Assembly: GCA_000507305.1 (NCBI GenBank)
Contig: DF239045.1
Span: forward strand, 61,747-125,746
Origin: Breviolum minutum Mf 1.05b.01
Lineage: Eukaryota > Sar > Dinophyceae > Suessiales > Symbiodiniaceae
Reading direction: 5' to 3'
DNA: 64,000 nt
In this document: positions 22,730-32,120 of the stretch, piece after piece
Layout: each line of letters starts with the position of its first letter
How positions within the stretch are numbered: the first letter of the stretch is position 1
Made by a program: the position numbers and the translations under genes
The notes under the pieces: model-generated
The model's database searches: none
The model's input: the letters and a program-made list of their open reading frames with translations, nothing else
Told to the model about the DNA's origin: nothing

Positions 22730-22941
22730 AAGCAACCCAAATCCCGGGGATCATGTCACATCATGATGAAATTGGTTTTGGTTTTAAAAAGAGGGGTTGT
22801 TAGTGAAGTTTTTTTTTGTCCTTTTTGGACGTAACTACTTATGTATGCCAAACCAGGGGGGCATGTGAAATTCGAACCAACCCAAACCCCGGGGAGAATT
22901 TCACATGATGATGAAACTGCTTATGAATAATACCCACGGTT
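22730..22941. repeat. Array spacer C, copy 2 (short form)
   Basis: Same order of blocks as copy 1 but without the right extension. It passes directly into segment D. Confidence 0.85.
22862..22907. repeat. 12-bp-arm inverted repeat in spacer C, copy 2
   Basis: CATGTGAAATTC at 22862-22873 and GAATTTCACATG at 22896-22907, with the same 22-bp spacer length as the first site. Confidence 0.85.
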
Positions 22942-23029
22942 TGTTCGTCTCTTTGGATGATCTTTGAAGATTTTTGAGGGATGTTGGGAGGATGTGAGGA
23001 TGATCTTTACATGAGCTTTGGATGATGCT
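22936..23029. repeat. Array segment D, copy 1
   Basis: GATGAT-rich 94-bp stretch shared with 24722-24812. Stops at the N. Confidence 0.85.
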
Positions 23030-23030
23030 N
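23030..23030. other. Single undetermined base (assembly join)
   Basis: The only N in the window. It lies between segment D copy 1 and ten bases (GAGGAAACCC) before segment A copy 2, which is exactly a unit boundary. Confidence 0.95.
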
Positions 23031-23040
23031 GAGGAAACCC

Positions 23041-23744
23041 TTTAATTCAAAAGCCATGAAAGAAGGATCAAAAAACACCAGCCAGTACAATATCATTAGA
23101 TGGTGGCAACTCGAATATTTATAATTTTTAACCCGATCCGTGGGTTTTCGCAATCCAATTTGACTGGCTTAATTTTTCAACTAGGTTGTTTCAACCACCA
23201 CCCTAGACATGTTTGAGTTTTTTGGCGGAGTTTTTTTTTGATCCGAGCTTATGAGTTTGTCAAAACGGTGGGATGGAAACGGAAAAAGAAATTCCGCGAC
23301 ATCCGCGATCACTTCCGGCCCTGTTTGAACGTAGAAACATGAAGGAGCAGGAAAGAAACAACAACAGAAGCATGCAACGATCCACTCAACACTCACAACG
23401 TCAGGAGCCAATGTCCAACAAAAAACAGGTGCTGAAAGTGCTTTCATGATTCTTTATTCGACGAAGACCATTTTATAGAGGTTGTTATGGGGGAGAAATG
23501 AATCGAATAGTTATTTGTTTTTCAGAAACCCTTTTTTTAAATGGGCACCTTCATTGTAAAGAGATTGTTAAGAGGTGGTCAATTTATTCTTTTTTTAAAC
23601 ATGCCACCTAAGCGGGGCCGACCGCCACAGCCGGTCCCGTTCCCTGGTGTCGGGTGCACAGAGAGACCGTTGCGACACCGAGGACGGGGTCCACCATAAG
23701 CATCGTGTTACATGGCCACACACGGGGGGCGTGTGAAATTCGAA
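23041..23744. repeat. Array segment A, copy 2
   Basis: Second copy of 19670-20372, ending at the same boundary motif. It is followed by spacer C rather than by segment B. Confidence 0.9.
23601..23699 (+). CDS. Short Pro/Arg-rich frame, copy 2
   Basis: Same 32-codon frame as at 20230, here starting MPPKRGRPPQPVPFPGVG. Start, stop and length are kept although surrounding bases have indels, which mildly favours a coding role. The MPPKRGRPP start resembles an AT-hook-like basic motif (KRGRPP). Confidence 0.35.
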   Translation: MPPKRGRPPQPVPFPGVGCTERPLRHRGRGPP

Positions 23745-24048
23745 CCAACCCAAATCCCGGGGAGAATGTCACATCGTGATGAAATTGGTTTTGATTACAA
23801 AAGAGGGTTTGTTAGAGATGCGACTTTTTTCCGTCTTGGACGTAACTAATTATGTATGTCATACAAACCAACCCAAACCGCGGGGAGAATTTCACATGAT
23901 GATGAAACTGGTTTTGAGTAATACCCAGGGTGTCCGAACTTATTTAGGGTTGTTTCAAGTCATTATGGCAAACGTTGCAGGAAGAGATGGACGAGGAAGA
24001 CTTGTTGGGGTCTGGAGGAGGGTAGGTTTCAAACAGAAAGTAAACTTT
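23744..24048. repeat. Array spacer C, copy 3 (boundary motif deleted)
   Basis: Matches copy 1 except that the central GGGGGCATGTGAAATTCG is precisely missing: ATACAAA joins straight to CCAACCCAAA. The inverted repeat therefore has only its right arm here. A 104-codon frame crosses this segment but changes frame before the HNH domain. Confidence 0.8.
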
Positions 24049-24281
24049 GAGTCAGGACCGGATGGTGCTGCGACGGTAGGGGGTACTTGAAGATGCCAAG
24101 GCGCCTGGGGGAGAAGTACTTCCACAGGCAGCTCTTGGAAGACTCTGGGGTTGCACACGCGGGTCATGAGATGGTGACTCGTCATGAGGATGGGGATATC
24201 TGCAACAACTCGTTTGAGAATTTGTCTTTCGTGATTCGTCGAATGCATGCCCAGTTGCATCATTTTGGCGGGGCTCATTGA
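24049..24281 (+). pseudogene. HNH-like domain, copy 3 (truncated)
   Basis: The domain lacks the first residues (the PGRFQR part) and begins at GAGTCAGG. A 64-codon frame from ATG 24087 keeps the second half. The usual VIHHEDED is VTRHEDGD, so the first His of the pair is Arg. NN, ENL and the two C-terminal His remain. Upstream sequence is in a different frame, so this copy is probably inactive unless spliced. Confidence 0.6.
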
Positions 24282-24514
24282 GAGGCAAGTGCGTATTTCG
24301 ATTGTTGTGGTCATCTCAGAGGATCTTAGTACTGAATAGAGGGATCTATTTGGGAAGCGATCTGGATTGTGATGAAGACGGTGATACGTTCTTCGGAGCA
24401 ATGCGGCCTGGAACGCAGCCCCAAGTCGTGGGAGAAAGGAGCAGAGGCTTTTTTTCCCTTGTGGCAGTAACATGCTAATTCTGTAGGCCACACACGGGGG
24501 CCGTGTGTAATTCG
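24049..24514. repeat. Array segment B, copy 3 (diverged)
   Basis: Same layout as the other B copies, with more substitutions and a roughly 40-bp deletion near 24418 (GAACGCAGCC joins CCAAGTCG). It is thus older than the pair at 20.4 and 22.2 kb, or copied from another locus. Confidence 0.85.
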
Positions 24515-24726
24515 AAGCAACCCAAATCCTGGGGAGAATTTCACATCATGATGAAATTGGTTTTGATTTAAAAAAGGGTTTGTTAAAGAAGGTTTTTTCT
24601 TGTCCTTTTTGGACGTAACTACTTATGTATGCCAAACCAGGGGGGCATGTGAAATTCGAACCAACCCAAACCCTCGGGAGAATTTCACACGATGATGAAA
24701 CTGCTTATGAATAATACCCACGGTTT
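24515..24726. repeat. Array spacer C, copy 4 (short form)
   Basis: Close to copy 2. The inverted repeat is at 24646-24657 and 24680-24691, with one mismatch in the right arm (CACACG for CACATG). Confidence 0.8.
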
Positions 24727-25010
24727 CTTCGTCTCTTTGGATGATCTTTGAAGATCTTTGAGGGATGTTGGGAGGATGTGAGGATGATCTTTACATGAGC
24801 TTTGGATGATGCTTTTATAATTAGATTAGTCTGATCTTTGGACGATATGGGTATGAATTCTATTTTATTGAAATAATATGTAGATGATATTGGGATGATA
24901 CTGCCATCTTCTTTTTCCATGATACTGGGATGAAATGTGGTTGGTATGAAGATGATCAGGAGGTGATATTGAAATGAAATGTAGATGATATTTGGAAGAT
25001 ATTTGGATAC
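24722..25010. repeat. Segment D copy 2 and degenerate GATGAT tract
   Basis: Segment D matches to about 24812, then continues as a degenerate run of GATGAT, TGGGATGAT and GGATGATATT units, such as a decayed minisatellite. A 175-codon minus frame across it is repeat-derived. Confidence 0.65.
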
Positions 25011-25161
25011 TATGTAAAAATGACTTGTTTCTTCATTCAAATACAGACGTAGGCCATTTGGACCCCGGTTTAACAAGAAGAGTACGCCAGACAACAACAA
25101 CAAACGAGAAGAAACAAAAACAACCAACAACAAACAACCAGCAATCAACAACAATACAAAC

Positions 25162-25208
25162 CCATTGATCCTAACCAGTGATCCTAACTTCCTGGGACAT
25201 CCAAGTAG
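25162..25208. repeat. Family H fragment (right end)
   Basis: ATTGATCCTAACCAGTGATC then CTTCCTGGGACATCCAAGTA. The left half is missing. The sequence just upstream is an AACAAC-rich low-complexity run (25096-25156). Confidence 0.5.
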
Positions 25209-25756
25209 GCGATACACGTTGAAGTATTTCACCCCAGGCAGCTATCCATTTACGTGGCTACCCAGAAGTCCCTAAATTTTTTATCACGATCGGCTCAGTC
25301 ATGGCTCGCTTTGTAGGGTCAAATTTGGGTTCAAGTTTTAGGTTAGCTTCCCCGGTCGCCCAACAATTTTTTGGGGAACATTTCCTGGTGGTTACAAGGA
25401 AGGAATCCACATCGTAGGAGGGTATCTATCACCAGGAATGAAATCAATACATATCCAATGGTTGCTGCTGGGCCCATAATTACTGTAGGTGGTGGTGGCT
25501 TCATGATTTATTTTATGACCTTCTTCCCTCCAAAATATGGGGAAGATGATTTTTCCACCACTTTGACAGATGGGCGGTTGAAACAGCAAAGCAATGAGAA
25601 GATGGATTTGTTTTTGTTGTCAGTGTTTTCGATTTTGTTTCAACGGATTTTACCATGGTATATTTCTCATTGTCAAATCACCATTCGAAGAAAATAGGGT
25701 ATGATAGGGTATATACAGAAATAGTTTCACACCCGCTAATGTTTATTTGACTGACA

Positions 25757-25862
25757 TACACTCCGGTAAACTAACATGGCAATGGAAAAAATCCCCATCT
25801 TCAATAGGAAATACATCTTCAAATGGCCCATTTTCCATTGTCATGTTAGTTTACCAGAGGGT
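25757..25862. repeat. Fold-back family D, copy 1
   Basis: Family D ends TACACTCCGGTAAACTAACAT and ATGTTAGTTTACCAGAGGGTA, with inner arms GGCAATGGAAAA and TTTTCCATTGTC. It is related to family C in the CTAACA core but distinct in the GTAAA/TTTAC step. Confidence 0.75.
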
Positions 25863-26033
25863 AAGCCTTTTCATGTTTTTTGATTGAAAAAAAATCATAT
25901 TTTTTGCCGGTAGGTTTTCAAAAAGATGAACGCTGTGCAACTTCGGCATCCGGTTTTTGTGTAGCCAGCTTTGGGGTATCTAAAAACTCCCTCATAAACA
26001 GGGAGGGATTTGGAGCAAATCCACCCAGGTTTA

Positions 26034-26131
26034 CTGGGTGGTGGTTTCAAACATTTTTTATTTTCATCCCTGCCTGGGGAAATGGTTAAATTTGACTAAT
26101 ATTTTTCAGATGGGTTGAACCCCCCAACTAG
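26034..26131. repeat. Family B, copy 4
   Basis: Ends CTGGGTGGTGGTTTCAAACA and GGTTGAACCCCCCAACTAG. The right arm carries A-to-C changes. Confidence 0.7.
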
Positions 26132-26871
26132 TTTATGATTAAGCACATCTTAGCCACATCCAAGCCTCCCTCAACACACTTTGAGAAGGATTTTCTGAAA
26201 AAAAACTGCGAGTTTACAGTTGCCACAGTTGCGCTGTGGCTCCAAAAAGAACACTCATTTCTTAAAGCCATATTATTTTTTCACATGCAAACAGAGAGGG
26301 TCTGTATAATATGTATATGAATGTCATCTAACTGGTGGTTGCAAGGATGGTTTTTGTTTCTTACCGCGAAAATAGGCCGGACATGATCCAATTTGACTTG
26401 CGCATATAAAGGTCTTAGAACTTGCAGGTGCTTCCACCAGCCAGGATGATGCCATCCCAAGTTGAAACTTCCTTGCCTTGGAACCCTTTAAACCCTGCAT
26501 TTTTAAATGGTTGTTATTTTTTGGTGATTTCCAAACATCTTCCATGCGTAAAGATGAAGGGAAATTTTGATCGAATCCACTTGAAAGCAATCATCTAAAA
26601 AAACAGGGATGTTTCCATCAGGTTCCAAGAGGATATTGACATGGCCTGTTGAAAGTTGTTTTTACCACATGAGCAGTGATCAAGCGGCTTGTGGTTGGGC
26701 CAGGGTTACATAGGGGTTGAAATGCTACCCAGTTATATAGGGATTTTTTTATGAGCCATGAAATAAGGATCCAAAAATTAACCAACCTTGGTATTTCATG
26801 GTTCATGTCATTTTTCGGGTTTTGTGAAGGTTGCTCGACATGTTTTTTTCTCCACCACCACTACTTGGAGG

Positions 26872-27014
26872 ATCACTCCAATTAGGATACGTGGTTAGTT
26901 AAGGGGGTAAACCTTCCGCCATTTATTATCGGACTAACCCAATCCTTAAGGGGACGAAACCGATCACCAATGGTCCTTAACCACTTGCGTCCGTCATGGG
27001 ATGATCTTCCAAGA
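26872..27014. repeat. Family A, copy
   Basis: Left TACTTGGAGGATCACTCC; right GTCATGGGATGATCTTCCAAG. The interior has CGATCACCAATGG. Confidence 0.6.
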
Positions 27015-27315
27015 TCTTCCTGGCCTCAACGGTGTGCCGTTGCCGCGGCGTGCCGTGACGAAAATCTTCAGGTCGGTGTGAGCATCCGGAGCGTAGGTGG
27101 CGCAGGCGCAGATGGGTTTCGATGTGAGGTTTTTGGGTGGACGTTTTTTTTTTCCACAAGAATTGAAGGTGTGATTTTTTTTGTAGAAAAATAGAGGAAA
27201 ATTGGTGGATTTCCATTAAACATGGAACACTTCAATGGTGGATTTGGAGGGAAATTCAGCGATCAAACCTTCCAGTGATGAAAATTAGAATGAAACCCTT
27301 GAGTCGGAAGCAATC

Positions 27316-27412
27316 TACCCTCCTGCAAAGTAGCATATTTCTTTCTCAATGCAATTTTGAGTCGATGATTTTCCCTTTTTCAAGGTGGGATATTCTAGTT
27401 CTCAGGAGGGTA
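27316..27412. repeat. Fold-back family P
   Basis: TACCCTCCTGCAAAGTAGCATA pairs loosely with ATTCTAGTTCTCAGGAGGGTA; middle TTTCAAGGTGGGATA. A related arrangement with TTCCCACCTGGGAACTAAC and GGTGGGATAAGTTAGTTCC lies at about 1465-1550. Confidence 0.5.
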
Positions 27413-28007
27413 TGTTGGTTGTTTCCCTACCCAAAAACTTGGATCTTTTCTGCCTTTTTGGGTGATGATTATTTACGGATTCATGGGATTCATCCGAAAA
27501 AACCACTTGGGGTCCAAAACCCCATCAGGGGCGAAAAACCACCCCAAAATCCCAAGTTGCCTTGGAGTTCCCGTGATGTTTTCAACTTCGTGGCCTGGAA
27601 AACCCCAAAACTCCACTCCAAAAAAGGTCACACTCGGTGACTGTCAAGGATTTCAAGTATACTTATTGGTTTGCAAAAAAGTGTGCGGTTTGTCCTTTGG
27701 GGTTTGTCAGGCTTGCATAAGTGCTGAATTGTGTGGCACAAATGTCTTTGTTGGAGTTTTTTGACTTGGTTTTTGGCGCCAACAAAAAAACAACAGGAAG
27801 ATTACATCACGCTGAAAAAAGTGGGGGAAGATTTCACCGGAAAGTGGTTTTCCTTCCATGTCGACGTTGCCGACGTAGGTCACTGCCTTGGGGAAGATTC
27901 CCCCCGTTGACCGTTGTTGCCAGGCCGACCAGTGACCCATCCACGGAACCCGTTGGACCGTACTCTAAGTCGATGGCGCGGAATGGTGTCTTGACACGGC
28001 CTTGCGA

Positions 28008-28193
28008 AAAGGAGGATCATCCCCAGGTCTCGTAGATGGTGATCGGAGGGGATCACCCCCAATGAAAACAAGCCATTTGAATTTTTAGGCCATTTGGAAG
28101 GGGTGTTTAACCACCCGATCCTTAGGAGACTTAGGAAAACCATGGTTTTTTCTCCCACGGTATCCGTCCGTCCTGGGATGGATCCTTCAAGTG
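28008..28193. repeat. Family A, diverged copy
   Basis: Left GGAGGATCATCCCCAGG; right GTCCTGGGATGGATCCTTCAAG. Long interior with GGCCATTTGGAAGG. Confidence 0.5.
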
Positions 28194-28535
28194 GAATGCA
28201 AGGCCTCAAAATGAATAGGAGCACTGCCATCACAAAATACTGATGCATGATAAGCCATGTTAGGTCCAAGGCGTTTCTTACCAAGCCCTTGATGGGATCC
28301 ATGGACGGACGGTGCATTTACCTATCATAGCAGTGCCAACAAAAATCCAACGGCTGCTTATTTTCCAGTCACGAAACCAACCGGGAAGCACCTCCAAAGA
28401 TCGACATTTTTTTCCCATCCAACATGATCATTTCCAAAGGGAATCTCCTTTTTCAGCTCATGTTCAGCTTGCATGTTTTTAAGTTTCCGGATAACTTATT
28501 AGGGTGTATTTAGCATTGAACAATCTGTTGTTGTT

Positions 28536-28617
28536 GTTTGTTTGTTTGTTTGTTTGTTTGTTTGTTTGTTTGTTTGTTTGTTTGTTTGTTTGTTTGTTTG
28601 TTTGTTTGTTTGTTTGT
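28536..28617. repeat. (TTTG)n microsatellite
   Basis: About 20 uninterrupted TTTG units, preceded by a few TTG units and followed by a T run. Three overlapping Phe/Val/Cys/Leu open frames come from it. Confidence 0.95.
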
Positions 28618-28788
28618 TTTTTTTACTGCTACTTCAGCATATCAACATATCGCAAATTCCCGAGGTTGCCAGCTGCGAGAGTGCTGGAAGATCAGAGAGA
28701 TCCAGGAAGTTTTCAAGCTTAGGCGCGGCTGAAAAACAACAACAATCACCTGGAAATCGGGTTTCACTGCCCCTATTGGTAACAGAAT

Positions 28789-28925
28789 AGTACTGGAGTA
28801 GTATAGAGTAGTTCAGAGAGTTGTACTGCACAGAGTAGTACTGGAGTAGCACTTTGTAGTACAGAGGAGTACTGGAGCAGCACTTTGTAGTACAGAGTAG
28901 TACTGGAGCAGCACTTTGTCGTATA
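28789..28925 (-). repeat. SINE-like body: four ~31-36 bp repeats
   Basis: Tandem variants of AGTAGTACTGGAGCAGCACTTTGT on the plus strand. Read on the minus strand it lies directly downstream of the tRNA-like head, as the body of a tRNA-derived SINE would. Confidence 0.65.
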
Positions 28926-28963
28926 CGGCGCCCGGCTCCCAGCGGTCGGCTGCACACAATGAA

Positions 28964-29064
28964 TGCGGCCACCTGGGAATTGAACCCAGGGTCTCTCCTA
29001 CAAACGGAAGGCCGCCCACAGCGCTGCTTCCAAGGAGCGTGCTCGACCACTACACCATTGCCGC
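28964..29064 (-). tRNA. tRNA-derived sequence with intron-like insert
   Basis: On the minus strand the 101-nt sequence begins GCGGCAATGGTGTAGTGG and ends CCCAGGTGGCCGCA. A-box TGGTGTAGTGG and B-box GGTTCAATTCC are both present. The acceptor pairs at 6 of 7 positions, the D stem GTGT pairs with GCAC, the anticodon stem CTCCT with AGGAG, and the T stem CTGGG with CCCAG. The anticodon-loop region is 33 nt instead of 7, so there is a roughly 26-nt intron or insertion. The base expected to be U33 is not T and the acceptor/T-arm junction has one extra base, so I cannot assign an anticodon. It is more likely the Pol III head of a SINE than a working tRNA gene. Confidence 0.55.
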
Positions 29065-29185
29065 TTGTTTTCCTCCATAGTTCCTCTAGGTACTATGGAG
29101 GCTTTGTGGTTTCACAGTGTGGTAGCTCATGCTGTTGCTCCTACCACCTGGGTGGCTGCTTTCTCCACTTTGCACGCTTTGAGTT

Positions 29186-29404
29186 TTGTGCCGAGAGGCA
29201 AACGGAGCAACCTGCGCCACAGCAGTCGGCTACACTGCCTTTGCTGGACAGGGGATGAGGCTTGGTGATGAGAGCAGTGGCATCGTGAGTGAAATCAGCA
29301 CTGATGAGGACAAGGTGGAAGTGACCCCTTTGCCTGTTGCTGATGAGGCAGATGGCTCTTGGGAAACAGAGCGCGGTAAGCCACTCCCAAAAGGTGGCGA
29401 TTAG
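29186..29404 (+). CDS. Weak candidate acidic coding exon
   Basis: A 72-codon frame with an acidic run, IVSEISTDEDKVEVTPL, and a Pro/Asp/Glu-rich tail, GC-rich compared with its flanks. The upstream frame changes near 29255. Its 3' end overlaps a family O repeat, which argues against a real stop codon there. No family recognised; it may be a linker part of a retroelement polyprotein. Confidence 0.2.
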   Translation: MCREANGATCATAVGYTAFAGQGMRLGDESSGIVSEISTDEDKVEVTPLPVADEADGSWETERGKPLPKGGD

Positions 29405-29462
29405 TTTTCGGGGCCATGATTCAAACCAATACATGGGAGTTGCGCCATCTACTTTCCAGGTG
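29379..29462. repeat. Dispersed repeat family O, copy 2
   Basis: Matches 423-496: AAAAGGTGGCGATTAGTTT, then GGGGCCATGAT, ATACATGGGAGTTGC and CCATCTACTTTCCAGGTGG. Confidence 0.6.
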
Positions 29463-29740
29463 GATAGCTAAGAAGGAATTTACACCTGAAAAATTGAGAA
29501 TGGAACAACAGCAATTTAAAGATGTATCTTCCAGCAAATGATTTTGCATTGCCATGTTTGTTTACCGGAATTTGTTTACCGGAGGGTAAGCAAAAACACA
29601 CGCCCACACCTTTTCCCAAACAAACTCAGGTACTAGTTACAGTATTGAAACCCAATTATATTTCTGGAAAAAGGCAAACAAAACGTGCATTGGACGAGAG
29701 GTCAGTATACTGTATACTGTTGAAGAACCATGATGAAATC

Positions 29741-29851
29741 TACCCCCTCAGAAACAAACATAGCACCTGGAACTGGATGGTTGGAATACTTTCTCGTTTC
29801 CTTTGGGGAGTGGCCTTATTTTCAGGCGAACTGTTAGTTTCAGGGAGTGTA
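29741..29851. repeat. Family C, copy
   Basis: Left TACCCCCTCAGAAACAAACA; right CTGTTAGTTTCAGGGAGTGTA; middle GATGGTTGGAATACTTTCTC. Confidence 0.7.
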
Positions 29852-29940
29852 GGTGGTGGTGTCAAAGTGGTTCAAATATTTTGAAAATTTTCATCCGATT
29901 TCTGGAGAAATAATCCAGACGAACATATTAGTTCAAATGT
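29850..29940. repeat. Family B-like diverged copy
   Basis: Begins TAGGTGGTGGTGTCAAAG and keeps TTTTCATCCGATTTCTGGAG. The right arm is lost. It abuts the preceding family C copy at a shared TA. Confidence 0.4.
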
Positions 29941-30235
29941 TTTTTTTCAACCAGCCACCTCGAAAATCAGTTTTTGATTTCTCCGTGGGTCTTATTGGTA
30001 AATGGCCTTTTTACATGAATTGTCCTTTTTTTCTGCACCGTACTTATAGGAGTATTTCACCCTATGTATAACTGTTTTTTTTCGCCCACTTTGCACAAGG
30101 GTTTTGTACCCTTGGAATGCAGGTCTGGCCGCTTTGGCTGCCTATGGAGGAGCGTTGCGCAACCAAAATCAAGGGGTGTGTTGTCTCCGAAACACTTTTT
30201 TTTCATGGATGTAAAGCTGCAAAAGAAGTGATTGT

Positions 30236-30336
30236 CTAGGTGGTGGTTTCAACAATTTTTCATGTTCATCCCAAACCTTGGGGAAATGCTCCAATTTTGA
30301 CTAATATTTGTCAAGTGGGTTGAAACCACCAAGCAG
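30236..30336. repeat. Family B, copy
   Basis: Ends CTAGGTGGTGGTTTCAACAA and TTGAAACCACCAAGCAG. Confidence 0.8.
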
Positions 30337-30358
30337 TTGTTTTGTTTTGGTAAATGCA

Positions 30359-30479
30359 TACCCTCCCTGAAACTAACAGCAAAAGCACCTGAAGTCATGG
30401 ATGGTTGGAATACTTTCTCGTTTCCTTTTCGGTTTCACCCTATTTTCAGGTGCTTTTGCTGCTAGTTTCAGGGAGGGTA
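30359..30479. repeat. Fold-back family C, best copy
   Basis: Arms TACCCTCCCTGAAACTAACAGC and GCTAGTTTCAGGGAGGGTA extend inward through AAAAGCACCTGAA and TTCAGGTGCTTTT. The loop contains GGAATACTTTCTCGTTTCC. Confidence 0.85.
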
Positions 30480-30609
30480 GATTTTTACCAAAAAAAATGG
30501 AACTTGAAAAATTCACCATAAGGTCCTAAGGTCCCAAGGTCCCAAGGCCCCAAGGTTTGTATCATTTTTTTATGATTTTTCTTCAAATTTCAAAACCTCC
30601 GGCCTCCCT

Positions 30610-30711
30610 GGGAGCCATCGGACGAACGGTATATATTTACCTACATTGTTTCGTTGATTTTTTCTGGTTTTCATGTAGCTGAATATACCATCGTCCCATG
30701 GATGCCATGGG
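30610..30711. repeat. Family J, diverged copy
   Basis: Left ACGGTATATATTTACCTACA; right GAATATACCATCGTCCCATG; inner TTTCGTTGATTTTTTC. Confidence 0.55.
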
Positions 30712-31217
30712 TTTTCGGGAATCCCGGCCCCAAAATGCCAAACTAAAAAACATTCAGGTTTAGGAATTATTTATATATATATATGATTACCTGGAACCCT
30801 TTGATGACCCTTGTTTTGATTGAAAAAAGGCTTTGTTTTGGGGGATTCACCTTCAAAAATAGAGGTCATTGAAGGTATATAATATGTATATATATTTATA
30901 TAGAAAAATCTGCCCCTGAGTTGGGGTACAGCAGGGGGGTCCCTCCATCCATGCATCCTATGGGATTGTTTTGGATTCCAGGACTTCGTCGTGGTGCCCG
31001 ACGAAGTCCGGCAAGGACCGGAGGCCTCCGGGCGACGGCCACTGCCGAGGTGCCCAAGGGGGGTGGATTTTCATCAACGGACTCAGCTAATGGCCGACCT
31101 TCATGTTAAATTAGCCCCAAAATGACCTCAAGGTCTATGTTAAGTTAGCCTAGTGTAGACCCTGGCACATTTGCAGGTCCAATCCCCCCCAAACAAAAAA
31201 AACGGTCCAGCAGCTAG

Positions 31218-31316
31218 CTGGGTGGTGGTTTCAAATATTTTTTATTTTCATCCCTATTTGGGGGAAACGATCCACATTGAATGATATTTTTCAGATGGGT
31301 TGAAACCACCAACTAG
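31218..31316. repeat. Family B, copy
   Basis: Ends CTGGGTGGTGGTTTCAAATA and TTGAAACCACCAACTAG. Confidence 0.8.
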
Positions 31317-31343
31317 ACTCAGCTTAATGGCTGACCTTTAAAC

Positions 31344-31452
31344 TACTGTTGATGGTTCAGAAATCCCAAACAACCACCTGGAATGTATAAACCTTGTCAA
31401 TATTGGGATAAACTACCTACGGATTGGTGCAGGATTTCTTCCATCAACAGTA
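31344..31452. repeat. Family E, chimeric copy
   Basis: Left arm TACTGTTGATGGTTCAGAAA then CCCAAACAACCACCTGG. The right arm is the other subtype, GGTGCAGGATTTCTTCC then ATCAACAGTA. The outer 13 bp pair and the inner arms do not. Confidence 0.7.
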
Positions 31453-31548
31453 GGTGGTGGTTTCAAATACTCTTTTTTTCACCCCGAAAATTGGGGAAAT
31501 GCCATTTTGAGGAGCATGTTTTTCAAATGGATTGAAACAAGTAACTAG
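31451..31548. repeat. Family B, copy abutting family E
   Basis: Begins TAGGTGGTGGTTTCAAATAC and ends GATTGAAACAAGTAACTAG. It shares its first TA with the end of the family E copy, so one element sits exactly at the other's target dinucleotide. Confidence 0.65.
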
Positions 31549-31990
31549 TGAAACTTTTTGTGGATTACATATTTAGTACCCTAACTATCAGCTGGGACCC
31601 TCCTGGAGGGGTTTGACTTTTTTTTTCAGGGTTCTTTTGGATCTCCAAACCACCAGTGACTTGAGATCCCGGGTGATTCTTAGGGAATGAAACAAATAAA
31701 TCCCTAAATCGCCTAAAATGATGGGTAACTAGGTGATTTCACCTTACTTATAGGGGTCCCATGTCCCTCCATTTATAAGGATTGTGACGGGGCCCACCTT
31801 GTATTTAGTAGCAAAAATGCAAGCTTTCATTTCGTGATCCCGCGAGTAAATGAACGATGCCTCAGAATTACACATTTTCGGAAAAATGGAAAGGGAAAAT
31901 AATCCTCACTATTTTAAGAACGGACCTTTACCACTGACCAAAAATCCACAGTTACAGTGTTTGGGCAGGATCCCACATATCTTTATCGCT

Positions 31991-32120
31991 GTCAACTTAC
32001 CCCCCTAATGTACACCGCCCCAGAAATAAGGCCTTGGCCTTATGATCAGGGCTTATTAACCATTGGTTTCCCTCAATATGACCTTATTAAACCCTTATTT
32101 CTGAGAGGGGGTAGGTTGAC
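31991..32120. repeat. Fold-back family K, copy 1
   Basis: Family K outer arms are GTCAACTTACCCCCCTAATG-like and GGGGGTAGGTTGAC; inner blocks AGAAATAAGGCC and TTATTTCTGAG, with TTAACCATTGGTTTCCCT in the middle. Confidence 0.7.

Noticed and set aside
28504..28790. Cys/Leu/Phe/Val-rich membrane-like proteins
   Set aside because: They are pure translations of the TTTG microsatellite in three frames.
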